Below the pieces are notes generated by a model. The model made no database searches. It was given only the letters and a program-made list of their open reading frames with translations, and was not told where the DNA came from. A DNA stretch of 64,000 nucleotides from Lepidostoma basale (lineage: Eukaryota > Arthropoda > Insecta > Trichoptera > Lepidostomatidae), in NCBI GenBank assembly GCA_022606425.2, contig JAHDVF020000513.1, positions 419,284-483,283 on the forward strand. Reading direction: 5' to 3'. Below, in pieces: positions 53,920 to 63,645 of the stretch. Positions within the stretch are counted from its first letter, which is position 1; each line of letters begins with the position of its first letter. Made by a program: the position numbers and the translations under genes.

Positions 53920-55325
53920 ATTCCAATTATGGTAAAATCCATTATAAAAATGGAATACACATAAATAAATCCTAATTATAGGAACTTCAAACTAAAATTG
54001 GAATGATCCTAATGGACCAAACTGGAAACATGGAATATACTCGCTGATAGAATTTTAAGAGTTTTGAATTAAATTGTATTTATTTTTTTATAACAGAGAG
54101 GAAGGGTTTATTAATCTGAAAATCTTTGCATATTATTTATAATGCTTGTATTATAATATGTTATTAATTTTTTTATTTCTTTTAAGTGAATGTCTTTTTT
54201 TCTACACTTTTCAATTATGAACAGATTGAATAAACTGTGTTTAAAGAAATTGACTTAAGGTATTTTATAAAATACATAGAAACCTTATAATTACATTATC
54301 TACAAATTTTATTAGTTAAATGTGGATGTTGAAATTTTATTATGATAAAATTTGCAAAGAAAAACGCCAAAAGGAAGGTCTAGTCTACTCCGCAGTGGAT
54401 TTGGATTTTATACCAGTTTAACCTCTATTTTTTTCTTGAAGATTCGCCTTATTGAACAAAGAACAAATGATCTACAACAGCTCACTTATTTTACACAGCT
54501 TAAATCCGCGCTGTGCCAGCGGACGGCCTGCGTGGCGTCGGACCCTCCACCGTTTGTGTTTTAAAACTTGTATATATACTCTAATCCAACACCACTCTTT
54601 ACAGAATTTGAGGTACTCTATGCTACCGACATCTACATTATTTTTTAGTCCCTAACGCTCACACTGATCACAGATGGCAGTACAGTATAAATACAACGGA
54701 ATACTTGTAGCGAACTCGTCTCGATTGTGGGCGTTTTGTGGAAATGGTAGAATACACACAACTTCTCCGTAGCTCATTTAGACTCTATTCGTACTTTATG
54801 CGGTATTGTCTGCAACTAGTCGTATATTGTTATTCGATATTTAAAACCACTTAATTTGAATAAAACAATCTGTTATTAAATAGTAGGCGATACTTGTTCA
54901 GTTACACTCAAAATAATATGACAATTTTTTAAAAAATATGTAATTTAGTGAGTAAACAAAATTGTTTAAAATTCGGGTTACATTTTATGTTCTGGTACAA
55001 TATTTTATAAAAATAATGTTTGACCCTTAATTTTTTTGATGTTAACAAAAACAGTATTTTCAGTTATCTTTTGCAAAATAGAATATAAATCAAATAAAAA
55101 TAAATCCAATCGTATTTTTTTTTATTGAATATTTAATTTAAATTCACTAATGTTTGTGACTTCGTCCAATTTCGGTAGCTCGCTGCCATCGTCGGGGGTT
55201 CTTACGGCTTTATCAAATGTTGGCAGACACTATCAAAGGTATTTGATAATGCCCTAGACAGGAGAACCATATCATTTACATAAAATATAACAAAACTTCT
55301 GCAAAACAGACGTTATCATTCGTAT
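53920..55325. other. No gene clearly seen; a TATA-like box at 54,686
   Basis: Mostly AT-rich. 54,500-54,800 has higher GC (GCCAGCGGACGGCCTGCGTG) and a TATAAATA at 54,686-54,693 followed by non-repetitive sequence. No coding frame follows in the next 300 bases. At 55,160-55,290 stem-loop family C remnants. Confidence 0.4.
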
Positions 55326-56060
55326 TAAATAACTAACTAACCATCACGCCGTCTCCCCGAAGGGGTAGGCAGAAATAATGGACTGCCACACTTTTCTTTC
55401 CTGACATATTTCTCTCGCTTCCTCAACATTCATACATCGTGTCATGCACGTGCGTCGATTCATCTGACTCCTCACATGACCGACATTCAATATTTGATTT
55501 ATTTGATTGTGCCACGTTTTCCTCGGTCTTCCTCTATTTCTGGTTCCATTTACTTCGTTAACATAATTTTTTTTACCATTCTTTCTTCATTCATTCTTTC
55601 CATATGTCCAAACCATCTAAATCAATGATACTCAACCTTTTTTTTCTTCGGGCCACATAAATATATTTGTAAAGCTACGCGGGCCGCAACACTATACTGG
55701 TATGACGAAAAAAATCATGAACCCATTTATTTGGAAAAATTATTTGCGCGCATACTTGTCTGTCAAATTTTTGTTTTTTGGTAATAAATATAGCGCGTGC
55801 AATAGCAACACTCTTATACCAGATTTGATGTTGACACGACAACGACAACCATTTTCGGATGTCACTATCTGTACGTCAAAGTCGAAATTAATCTCAAGAT
55901 ATACGAAATATAGAACGCCAGATTTTGTAAATCATGTCCCTGATAATAAATGTGTTTAGGGCCGCACAAAAAAGGCTTGAGTATGGTTGATCTAAATGAT
56001 CGTTTCATTATTTTGTTCATAACATCAACATTTGCACCGTATTCACTTCTTATTTTTCAT
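55326..56060 (-). mobile_element. LINE 3' fragment split by a hAT element
   Basis: From 55,326 (AACTAACTAACCATCACGCCG) the minus strand reads SAYPFGETA, GRPRKTWHDQINQ-type sequence up to MERMNEE; the coding continues after 55,997 (inverse of VMNKIMKRSF). The middle is the hAT element at 55,623-55,989. Confidence 0.82.
55623..55989. mobile_element. hAT-type MITE with perfect 8-bp TSD
   Basis: Ends CAATGATACTCAACCTTTTTTT and AAAAAAGGCTTGAGTATGGTTG; ATCTAAAT repeated at 55,615-55,622 and 55,990-55,997. Inserted into a LINE. Confidence 0.85.
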
Positions 56061-56156
56061 TTGTATTAATTATTTTATGTGAAGTTTTACACTATTGTTA
56101 AAGAAACAATAAATAATTCAATTGTTTATAAATACAATTAATTTATATTTTTTCAG

Positions 56157-56392
56157 CACAGTTCGTCAACTCGCGTTTAGGCAAACCCATGTTGATGTTT
56201 CGGAAGTTCACGTTCTGTAAGCACAGGGTCACCGCCGGTAACAGAGTACGCTGGATGTGTTCTCAACACACCTCCAAATGGTGCAACGCCAACGTCTATA
56301 CCAAAGACAACGTCATCATTTCGTTTCAAAACTCACACACCCACAATCCGCCGAAATACGCCAGACATAATGGAGAATATTTTAAAATTTAA
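56157..56392 (+). CDS. mod(mdg4): FLYWCH alternative 3' exon M, mod(mdg4)-like
   Basis: Acceptor TTATATTTTTTCAG, split codon CA, 77 residues to TAA. QFVNSRLGKPMLMFRKFTFC, NRVRWMCSQHTSKWCNANVY, NSHTHNPPKYARHNGEYFKI: FLYWCH with W-M-C, Cys and H-T-H. It belongs with exon N (shared NSR/SKxGKP-LM, FC, GNRVRWxCS, PPKY) in a second plus-strand subgroup; exon B has a similar NSR-x-GK start. Higher GC than its surroundings, as expected of constrained coding DNA. Phase 1. Confidence 0.88.
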
Positions 56393-56504
56393 AATATCCT
56401 AACAATATGTCGGCGAGTATTGAGTTTCTTTATTCAAAAAAAATTTTTTTTTTTAAAAAAGACTAATACCAAGGATTTTAATCAATGATATTAGAATTAA
56501 TTTT

Positions 56505-56640
56505 ACAATCTTCAATGTGAGCAGAAAATAGCTCATTATTATGAAGAAGGAATCTGGTCGTGTCCAGACTTGAACCCATGTCCCCTGGATCAGGAGCCAA
56601 GCGTTCTATCCCCTAGACCACCACCCGAATTGCCAGGAGA
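56505..56640 (-). mobile_element. tRNA-derived SINE (family 2), minus strand
   Basis: The inverse strand reads GGTGGTGGTCTAGGGGATAG-AACGCTTGGCTCCTGATCCAGGGGACATGGG-TTCAAGTCTGGACACGACCAG. Clear A-box-like GGTCTAGGGG and B-box-like GGGTTCAAGTC; tail TTCTTCATAATAATGAGC. Confidence 0.75.
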
Positions 56641-56859
56641 AAACTGGGTTATCTGGAACAGTGGTCCCCGACCCCCGGGCCGTGGACCAAATGGTACTGG
56701 GCCGCGCAAGGGCCTGCTTAAAAATCAAAATTACTTTTGAAAAATCGAACATACCCAATAAAACTTAATTATAGCTTAAAATAGTTATTCCGTTGAAAAC
56801 CTCTTCACGCTTTAAATAACTTTCAAATAGTCATTGGAAACAAGAATTTATCAATGAAA

Positions 56860-57381
56860 GCGAAAACGGCCGTTCACAATAGAGTTCTGGTCCCAACCCT
56901 AATTATGGAAGCGAAGCATGGAACTGGCAGAAGAAGGATGAGAGCAGAATAAATGCGGTAGAGATAAGGTCCCTAAGACGTATGTGTGGTAGAACGATAT
57001 ACGACAGAATCTCAAATGCTGATATAAGAAAGGAATGTAGAGCGGAAGAAGGTATTATGAACAAAATTATGAAAGGATCGCTGCGTTGGTTCGGACATAT
57101 GGAACGCATGGATGTAGAAAGAATGGTTAAGAAAGTATACGTTAATGATGTAAATGGGGTACGAAGTCGAGGCAGACCGAGGAAAACATGGCATGACCAA
57201 ATTAATCAAATTTTAAAGGTTGGTCATGTTAAAAGTCGGAGGAATCGACGTGCGTGTATGACTCGTTGTATGAATGTGGAGGAGGCTAGAGAAGTTTGCC
57301 AGGATAGAGTAGTGTGGCGGTCCATTCTCTCTGCCTACCCCTGCGGGGAAACGGCGTGATGGTTTGTTTGTTTGTTTGTTC
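56860..57381 (+). mobile_element. LINE 3' fragment, (GTTT)n-tail subfamily, best copy
   Basis: ESRINAVEIRSLRRMCGRTI, then 56,982-57,359 in one open frame: NKIMKGSLRWFGHMERMDVE, RSRGRPRKTWHDQINQILKV, RACMTRCMNVEEAREVCQD, WRSILSAYPCGETA-stop, followed by GGTTTGTTTGTTTGTTTG. The intact 125-residue end shows this is the youngest of the family here. Confidence 0.88.
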
Positions 57382-57384
57382 AAG

Positions 57385-57700
57385 TTAATATATCTGCAAG
57401 ATATCAGAATAACATTAAAATCCCGATATTAAACGCTAAGTATTCTCAAAATTATTTTCTCTATCTTGGAAAAAATACGTTAGACCTTCCTTTGAACCTT
57501 AAAAATATTGAAAATACCCATGAATCCAAAAGAAAATTAAAAAAATATCTGAAACTTAATAATCTTTCACTGTTACATATTATATATTTTCTCTTCATTT
57601 TTCCCACAAACCTTGCGTTTTCTCTACTATTATTTGTCACTATAACTTATGTACCACAGTTGTAAATTTTATTATTATATATTGTACAAATATGTAGTTA
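57385..57700 (+). mobile_element. Jockey/CR1-like LINE C-terminal fragment
   Basis: NNIKIPILNAKYSQNYFLYL, PLNLKNIENTHESKRKLKKYLK: typical closing region of jockey-like reverse transcriptases. Lies within the hAT element, directly after the (GTTT)n tail. Confidence 0.55.
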
Positions 57701-58074
57701 TTAAATTTAAAAAAAAAACTGCATTCAATGTGTGTCCCCTCCCTTCCCCCAGTGGCCCGCGGTAAAAATATGAAACGTTAACCGGTCCGCGGCGACAAAA
57801 AGGTTGGGGACCACTGATCTAGAAAATATAATTGTCACAGAAAATATTCCAGACAAAAGAAGTAGAGCAGGTCTGTGATCAGATTAATAATATGATTGGA
57901 GGAGGCCTTTCTCGGCGGTGAGGGCTGCAGAGAACATAGAGGATAAGAGACGGAATAAATATATATTATTTAATACGGAGTTTTACTTAATAATTAAATA
58001 AAACGATGTTTTTTTTTTTTTCAAATCAAATCAAATCAGTTTATTTCATCAACAGACATTACAAAATTTATTTT

Positions 58075-58510
58075 CAAGGCATCTATTGAGAACAGGTAAA
58101 ATAATATATTATAATATATAGTATACTATCAGAAACGCATAAGAGATGGTTCAACATTAGGAAGACAGAATACTCTCCAGAATTAAGAGTATTTGCCTTC
58201 TGAACGTACTTTCACTAACATGAAAGACGTCGATCTCCGAGGAGACCGCGTTCAGCAGACTAATTGCTCTTCCCACCGGTGTCACCAGAGGCAGATTGGT
58301 TCTGGCGGCCGGTAGGTAAAACAATCTGTGCTGTCGCTGTCGAAGATATCTATCGGGGACAAAAAGCCGAACACCCTCCAGTACGGCCGAGTTCTCGAAG
58401 TATCCCCTAATTAATCTAAAGAAATGGGTAATTAGATGTCCATCTCTTCGAAGCTGTAGAGAATTGGTTCCGAGCATTCACAAAAGAAATGCCGTGGGAT
58501 AGAGCCAAGG
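58075..58510 (-). mobile_element. Jockey-like LINE C-terminal fragment
   Basis: Minus frame 58,477-58,157: RRDGHLITHFFRLIRGYFEN, VLEGVRLFVPDRYLRQRQHR, FYLPAARTNLPLVTPVGRA-ISLLNAV. One open frame of 106 residues, better preserved than relatives at 24,372 and 36,538. It interrupts a stem-loop repeat (ACGATG(T)n / CTTAACTACTTCCACTTTTG). Confidence 0.8.
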
Positions 58511-58524
58511 ATAGCTACCATTTT

Positions 58525-59640
58525 CTTAACTACTTCCACTTTTGTCTTTATTTCGACAGCGACCGGTATCGCCAGGCTCGCTGGCATCGACCGACTGGTG
58601 ACACTATTGTAAACTTAGTCCTTTATATACATACAGATCAGGGGTGGTAAACATGATTCTATACAAAAATAATCTGCAAATATATATATGTAAAAACTGA
58701 ATTTAAATATTGGTATTATAGGTATTCAAGAATATTCATATTCAGTACAATGGATTTTAAATTTTATTATAGCTTACATATTTACATATAACGTTTGAAT
58801 TTTTTTACTTTTGGGTCGCTTATGGTCGCTGTCGAAATAAAGACAAAAGTGGAAGTAGTTAAAAAAAAACATCGTTTTATTTAATTATTAATGCACTTCC
58901 ATCAAGAATTTTCAGGAAAATCATTTGAGTTTTACTTCATTGTTCAAGAAAAAATATATAAGTTATTCTACAAGTACTAATTATTAATGAATTGTTTATA
59001 ATATTTACTATAAATAAATATTTTTTACACTATGTTTTGAAAACCCTTGTTTTATTTATATATTAAACAATTCATATCATAGTTATTTTTATAAATATTG
59101 TACACCATATACACGTGGAGAAAGCTAGAGAAATTAATGGATATATCGCACGCTTAATAGAACACTGGCTTAACAAAAAAAAAACAAGTTTTGCTCAATC
59201 TGACATGAGTCGGTGTTTTAACAAAAAAAGACGAAAAACACGTTAGAATGCATAGCGTTAACATTGTGAAAAATAGATGGATAGCGTTAACACAAGCCTC
59301 TGTTTGATGTTAATTCAATTATGGCCTAAACCATAATCGGTCAGTTTACTATTAAGCGTGTGATATGTAAGTATGAAGGATGATATCCTTTACCACTTAA
59401 AAAAACTACATTGTACAAGGTTAATGAGATGATTCGGAAAATAATTCATATTTTTTTTCTTTATGGTGTCATGCCGGGTCCCCTCGACGTCGACTATCAG
59501 TTGAGAATACACGTCCCTGCCTTGCGCAGTTCTAAACAGCGTCTCGCCCGTTCTTATCTCCGTCTAATTACGTATGTTCCGGAGCCAGGATGTCCGTCTT
59601 CTCTCGTCACCTCGACGACCCTCTATTTTGTCCTTTATGC
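58525..59640. other. No gene; stem-loop repeat in two orientations
   Basis: 58,530-58,610 (CGACAGCGACCGGTATCGCC-AGGCTCGCTGGCATCGACC) and, inverse, 58,820-58,880 (GGTCGCTGTCGAAATAAAGAC). Another hammerhead-like family with a GCCAG/CTGGC stem. Otherwise AT-rich. Confidence 0.45.
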
Positions 59641-59860
59641 AGGGCAGCAATGTTTCCTGCATAATGTGTTGGAGGGAATGGTCGAGGGATCGATTGGCAG
59701 AGGACGACCTCGCCAAGAGTACCTAGACCAGATTTACCGAGATATGGGCTGCACCTCTTATGCGGAGTTGAAGAGAGTTGCCGAGGATCGGGCGGAGTGG
59801 AAGAGGAGATGCGTCACCTTGCTGCAGACCAATCGCTAGATTGAGACCGGAGAGAGAGCA
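59460..59860 (+). mobile_element. LINE 3' fragments
   Basis: 59,650-59,839 reads VLEGMVEGSIGRGRPRQEYL, AELKRVAEDRAEWKRRCVTL-LQTNR-stop, same family as 19,978-20,570. 59,462-59,530 (GTCATGCCGGGTCCCCTCGA) is the inverse of another LINE end. Confidence 0.75.
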
Positions 59861-60100
59861 GGTGCAGCATCTCGCACTTCTCTCCTCTAAGCACATACAA
59901 CAGGAAGGATACCTTCCGGAACTTGATGTCACCCAGCAGTTGTCTATCAACTCTTGCTCTTTGTGGCGCACTTTATTGCTGACCACATCAGTCATGATGC
60001 ATACGATGCATCCACATTTCTAATGCCTCTGTTCATAGTGCTGATTTTGAGGGTCCATAACCCGAATCCGTACAAGAGCGCCGACAATAATAGTTATATA
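59861..60100. other. LINE-related flank, unassigned
   Basis: Higher GC than average, no clean frame. It follows the LINE stop with ATTGAGACCGGAGAGAGAGC, similar to the flank at 20,568. Confidence 0.4.
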
Positions 60101-60107
60101 GTTATAT

Positions 60108-60300
60108 TATTCTTCTTCTTCTTCTTCTTCCCGTCCACTCCTGGATAAAGGCCTCCTCCATTCGCTTCCATGTCACTCTGTCCTGTGCAGACTGTATCCA
60201 GGTTATTCCGACGTGTCTGTTCAGATCATCCTTCCACCGTGCTTGCGGTCGCCCTGCACTTCTCTCTGCCGTCCACGGTCTCCAAGTCAGCTTCCAGTCG
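60108..60300 (-). mobile_element. LINE 3' end, (GAA)n tail
   Basis: Minus strand SAGRPQARWKDDLNRHVGI, WIQSAQDRVTWKRMEEAFIQE-WTG, then GAAGAAGAAGAAG: RTE-like 3' end, like 63,345-63,485. Confidence 0.8.
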
Positions 60301-60548
60301 CATAGTGCGTATGTTTTATGTAGCAACAAGCAGTCGGGACTGACTGTATTAGCAGTGCGGGATTCTGAGCAATTTGCTCTACCCGCCTGGGGTAAACCTG
60401 TTTTAAAAATCGACATTTTCATCTTTGTTTGGAGGGAATTTTGTCATTTCCACACCACGCTTGCCATGCGGGTTGGTGTGTATTATTTCCAGCCGCCCTT
60501 GACATGGGGAACAGACGCTGTTTGTAGCCGCCCACTCGTCCAGGGTTC

Positions 60549-60916
60549 GAAGAGGGTTCCAACTAACAAAATTTCACATTTGGCTTTTTTTCGTGAAAAG
60601 GGTTCTTACTAACCTTATCTATACGTACAATTAAAAAATAAATGTAATAGTATCGTCATTTTGATGTTACGAAAAGAATCAACTTCCATTTGATCATTCA
60701 AATCACACGATTCACTGAAGAATGATTCATTTAAACTTAGAACTTTATTATTCCAACTGTCGCCAGAAAATTTACACGCTTCTCGGTAAAAGAGTTTCAT
60801 CTGCTTCATATGGAACCCTTTTATTCCAAGATACACACCGAAACCAATAAAACTTTGACATCATTTTTCTCAGCTTTTTACTTTTGACAGTTAGAACCTT
60901 CTTACTCTCAGGTGAC
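60549..60916. mobile_element. MITE, CACCTGAGAGTAAGAGGGTT family, left end lost
   Basis: GAGGGTTCCAACTAACAAAA ... TTACTCTCAGGTGACG, about 90 percent like 28,950-29,332 by eye. Confidence 0.72.
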
Positions 60917-61257
60917 GCACTGTGGATCAGACGCCACTGCCTGCTGGTAGTTATATTAACATCGAAAACATGTTAGATACGTCTAAAAATTGGCACGAGG
61001 CGTTCAGGATCTGTGCGGCCGAAATGGGAAGTCTGGCCGACATCAATAGCGCCCGGCGGAGGCCTCCTACTTGGTAGACGAACTGAAAAACTAACCGAAC
61101 AAATTTCTTCTTGGCAGTTACACTTACAAACACATCGCGCTTATACAATAGATGCCAATTAAATATTATAGTGAAAAGTGATATAAAATGTATTTATGAT
61201 TGTTTGAGCAATTGTTTAACACTCCATATTAAAATTAATATTTTTGAATACGGTTGA
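60917..61257. other. No gene seen
   Basis: 60,985-61,080 is GC-richer (TGTGCGGCCGAAATGGGAAG, CCCGGCGGAGGCCTCC) and may be one more LINE remnant; no clean frame. Confidence 0.35.
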
Positions 61258-61260
61258 AAC

Positions 61261-61448
61261 GGTCGACCTTCGTGGCAGAGTGGTAAGAGCTCTGACTTTC
61301 ATACCGAAGGTCCCGGGTTCGATTCTCGGCGATGGCCGTGTGATTGTCACACTGTCCTTGGTCTGGTGTAGAATTCTCGTGACAATAAAATGGCGATAGA
61401 TTGGCTACCTATCACATGTCATAAGAATCAATATAATAGCTCAAATAA
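61261..61448 (+). mobile_element. tRNA-derived SINE (family 1)
   Basis: GGTCGACCTTCGTGGCAGAG, TGGTAAGAGCTCTGAC, B box GGGTTCGATTC, body GTGACAATAAAATGGCGATAG. Tail short. Confidence 0.85.
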
Positions 61449-61487
61449 ATTGTATACAGTAATTGGGTTCAAACGACCTGTTATAAT

Positions 61488-61740
61488 TCGTCGATTCAAA
61501 GGTAAAACTCACTAAGTGACATTTGATTTTTTTTTTTTTGCAATTTCTGTATCAGACTTGTGAATTCTACGGCAGAAAGTAATCACCAAGTGTTTTTTGT
61601 TAAAGAATAACTGTTATTCTTTAATAAATACACTTGGTGATTGTTTTTTGACGTAGAATTCACAAGTCTGATGCGGAAGTTGCAAGAAAAGGAGAAAAAA
61701 TTGAAATGTCACCTAATGAGTTTTACCTTTGAACCGACGA
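61488..61740. mobile_element. Foldback MITE
   Basis: TCGTCGATTCAAAGGTAAAAC at the left, GTTTTACCTTTGAACCGACGA at the right; arms of about 115 bases stay complementary through CACCAAGTGTTTTTTGTTAA / TTAATAAATACACTTGGTG. Confidence 0.85.
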
Positions 61741-61906
61741 TATACAAGGGAAAAAATATATATTTTGCTTTAAAAAGGCATTATCATAATAAATATAACA
61801 TATCCAAATAACTTCCAACAGGGGGGAGCAATAGCCTTCGAGCCGATACTCCTGAAAGACATGATCCAAGAAAAGATATATAAATACCCCCAGTAGTTCT
61901 ATGAGT

Positions 61907-62350
61907 CAGCGGTTCTCAAATTTTTTTGGCGAAAGAACCCTTTTGAAACACTAAATATTTTACGGAGCCGTACAATAAGCAAAAACTGATTTTATGTTCA
62001 TTATTTAATTATAATCATCTAATGAACGACGACCTTCGTGGCCGAGTGGTAAGTGCATTGACTGCCACCCCGAGGGTTTCGGGTTTGATTCCCGGCGAGG
62101 GCAGTGATTGTCACACTGTCTTTGGTCTGGTGTAGAATTCACGTGACAATGAAATGGCGATAGATTAGCTACCTATCGCATGTCACGAAAATCACTATGA
62201 TAGCTGTAGTACCCTTCACATCGATTTGGCTCATGCTGTCATGATGTGAAGAGCGATTCAACAGAGTAATAATAATAAAAATATCATATAAAAAATGGGT
62301 ACATTATAAACTATGCTCATTATAAAATATGTACACTTTGAGAACCGCTG
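61907..62350. mobile_element. hAT-like element with nested SINE
   Basis: Ends CAGCGGTTCTCAAATTTTTTT and CACTTTGAGAACCGCTG are inverse. The interior is taken up by a family 1 SINE (62,028-62,285). Target duplication not evident. Confidence 0.7.
62028..62285 (+). mobile_element. tRNA-derived SINE (family 1), full length
   Basis: GACGACCTTCGTGGCCGAGTGG, B-box-like GGTTTGATTCCC, body, CATCGATTTGGCTCATGCTG, (AAT)n tail. Confidence 0.87.
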
Positions 62351-62440
62351 AAGGTAGACATTACATAATTGTTCGGACTATAAATGTATATGTTGTCTCT
62401 ACATTATAATTATTAGAAAAATACAGTTTATATTTTATAG

Positions 62441-62690
62441 GATTAATTGTATCTCAATAGAGACGAAGATGTAAATTATTTGGAAACAGAATATGGTAGT
62501 CGAGGCGTTTACAGGACTTATGACCTGTCATTGGTTGGGTTAAGCGATCACTTTATGCTTAACAACATTCACCATTCCTCCCTTCTTACGATACCACGTC
62601 TGACAAATTTTTGGAACTATATGTCAATATTTTTTAATAACTTCACTGTTAGTAGGTCCATCTACACTAGCACCATCTATTAAGATAATT
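62441..62690 (+). repeat. Dispersed repeat R1
   Basis: ATTGTATCTCAATAGAGACG, GAATATGGTAGTCGAGGCG, GGGTTAAGCGATCACTTTATG, ending CTAGCACCATCTATTAAGAT. Opposite orientation to 11,768-12,030. Confidence 0.7.
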
Positions 62691-62887
62691 TGTAAGCATT
62701 AAGCAGAAAATCTTTATTAATGCAATGTGAAAGGCTTTTACGCAATTATCACATTGCTAGATAACGCCTGGAGTGAAACTCCAATTTTTATGCTTTTAAC
62801 TTGTACCAGTTTTTATGGAATTTTTTTTTTTTTGTATACAAAAAAAACGAAGTTTATATTTTATTAAATGAAAGGTTTTTGTTACAG

Positions 62888-63114
62888 TTGTCTTGTCGAA
62901 GAACGGAAAACCTCTGTTGATGTTAAATGACTACACATTCTGCAGACAGCAGTCGGCTTCCGGAAACAGGGTCCGCTGGATCTGCTCCACCCACTCTAAG
63001 GGATGTAAGGCTAATCTGTACACGAGAGGTACGCAAATTGTGTCTTTTAAAAACGACCATGTCCACGAGCCGCCCAAGTACGTTAGAATTAATGGAAAAT
63101 TTGTTAAAATATAA
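62888..63114 (+). CDS. mod(mdg4): FLYWCH alternative 3' exon N, mod(mdg4)-like
   Basis: Acceptor TTTTTGTTACAG, split codon TT, 74 residues to TAA. VLSKNGKPLLMLNDYTFCR, GNRVRWICSTHSKGCKANLY, NDHVHEPPKYVRINGKFVK: FLYWCH with W-I-C, G-C and H-V-H. Sister of exon M. Last exon of the window on the plus strand; the array may continue to the right. Phase 1. GC content is higher than in flanking DNA. Confidence 0.88.
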
Positions 63115-63204
63115 TATTCATATTTTTTTTTAGATTAAGATTATAAATCTCTCCTTAATTGGGTGGGTTCAAAAAATCATATTGAAACTCCTAGAAATAT
63201 AGAC

Positions 63205-63340
63205 ACATAGATTCAGGTGGTGGTTCAGAGTCAGAACGCTTGGTTTCTAATCCAGGAGACTAGGGTTCAAGCCTAGACACGACCATATTATTTTTTCATA
63301 ATGATAAGCTATTTTCTGCGCATATTGAAGAAGAGAAGAA
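63205..63340 (+). mobile_element. tRNA-derived SINE (family 2)
   Basis: CAGGTGGTGGTTCAGAGTCAG-AACGCTTGG, GGGTTCAAGCC, GACACGACCATATTATTTT, GATAAGCTATTTTCTGCGC. Follows exon N by 90 bases. Confidence 0.72.
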
Positions 63341-63645
63341 GAAGAAGATTCTTCTTCTTCTTCTTCTTTTTCTTTGCTAGCCTTCTTCCCTCCACTACTG
63401 GATATAGGCCTCTTCCATTTTCCTCCACTCGTCTCTATCCTGCCCCCTTTGTATCCAAGATTTTCCAACCCTTTTGAAAACATCATCGGCAAAATTGAAA
63501 TGGCAATGGGCTGGACACTTGGCTAGACAGGGTGGCAACAGATTAGCATCCAGGATAGTTGGAGACCATGGGCAAATAGGCGAAGTGTCGGAAGGCCACC
63601 GATGAGATGGACCGATGATATTGTCAAAAGAAGAAGATTGAAGAT
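63340..63645. mobile_element. Two LINE 3' pieces, opposed
   Basis: 63,345-63,485 on the minus strand (inverse of ENLGYKGGRIETSGGKWKRP then (GAA)n) and 63,490-63,645 on the plus strand (KLKWQWAGHLARQGGNRLAS, ending TTGTCAAAAGAAGAAG). Confidence 0.7.

Larger units (their letters stand above)
56659..57816. mobile_element. hAT-type element with nested LINE fragments
   Basis: Ends CAGTGGTCCCCGACCCCCGG and AAAAAGGTTGGGGACCACTG; 8-bp target copies ATCTGGAA (56,651-56,658) and ATCTAGAA (57,817-57,824), one mismatch. Interior hAT sequence is seen at both ends (GGGCCGTGGACCAAATGG, GGCCCGCGGTAAAAATATG). Confidence 0.82.

Noticed and set aside
991..62285. tRNA genes (GACCTTCGTGGCAGAGTGG ... GGTTCGATTCC)
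   Set aside because: Several diverged copies with a common non-tRNA body and (AAT)n tails; these are tRNA-derived SINEs, not tRNA genes.
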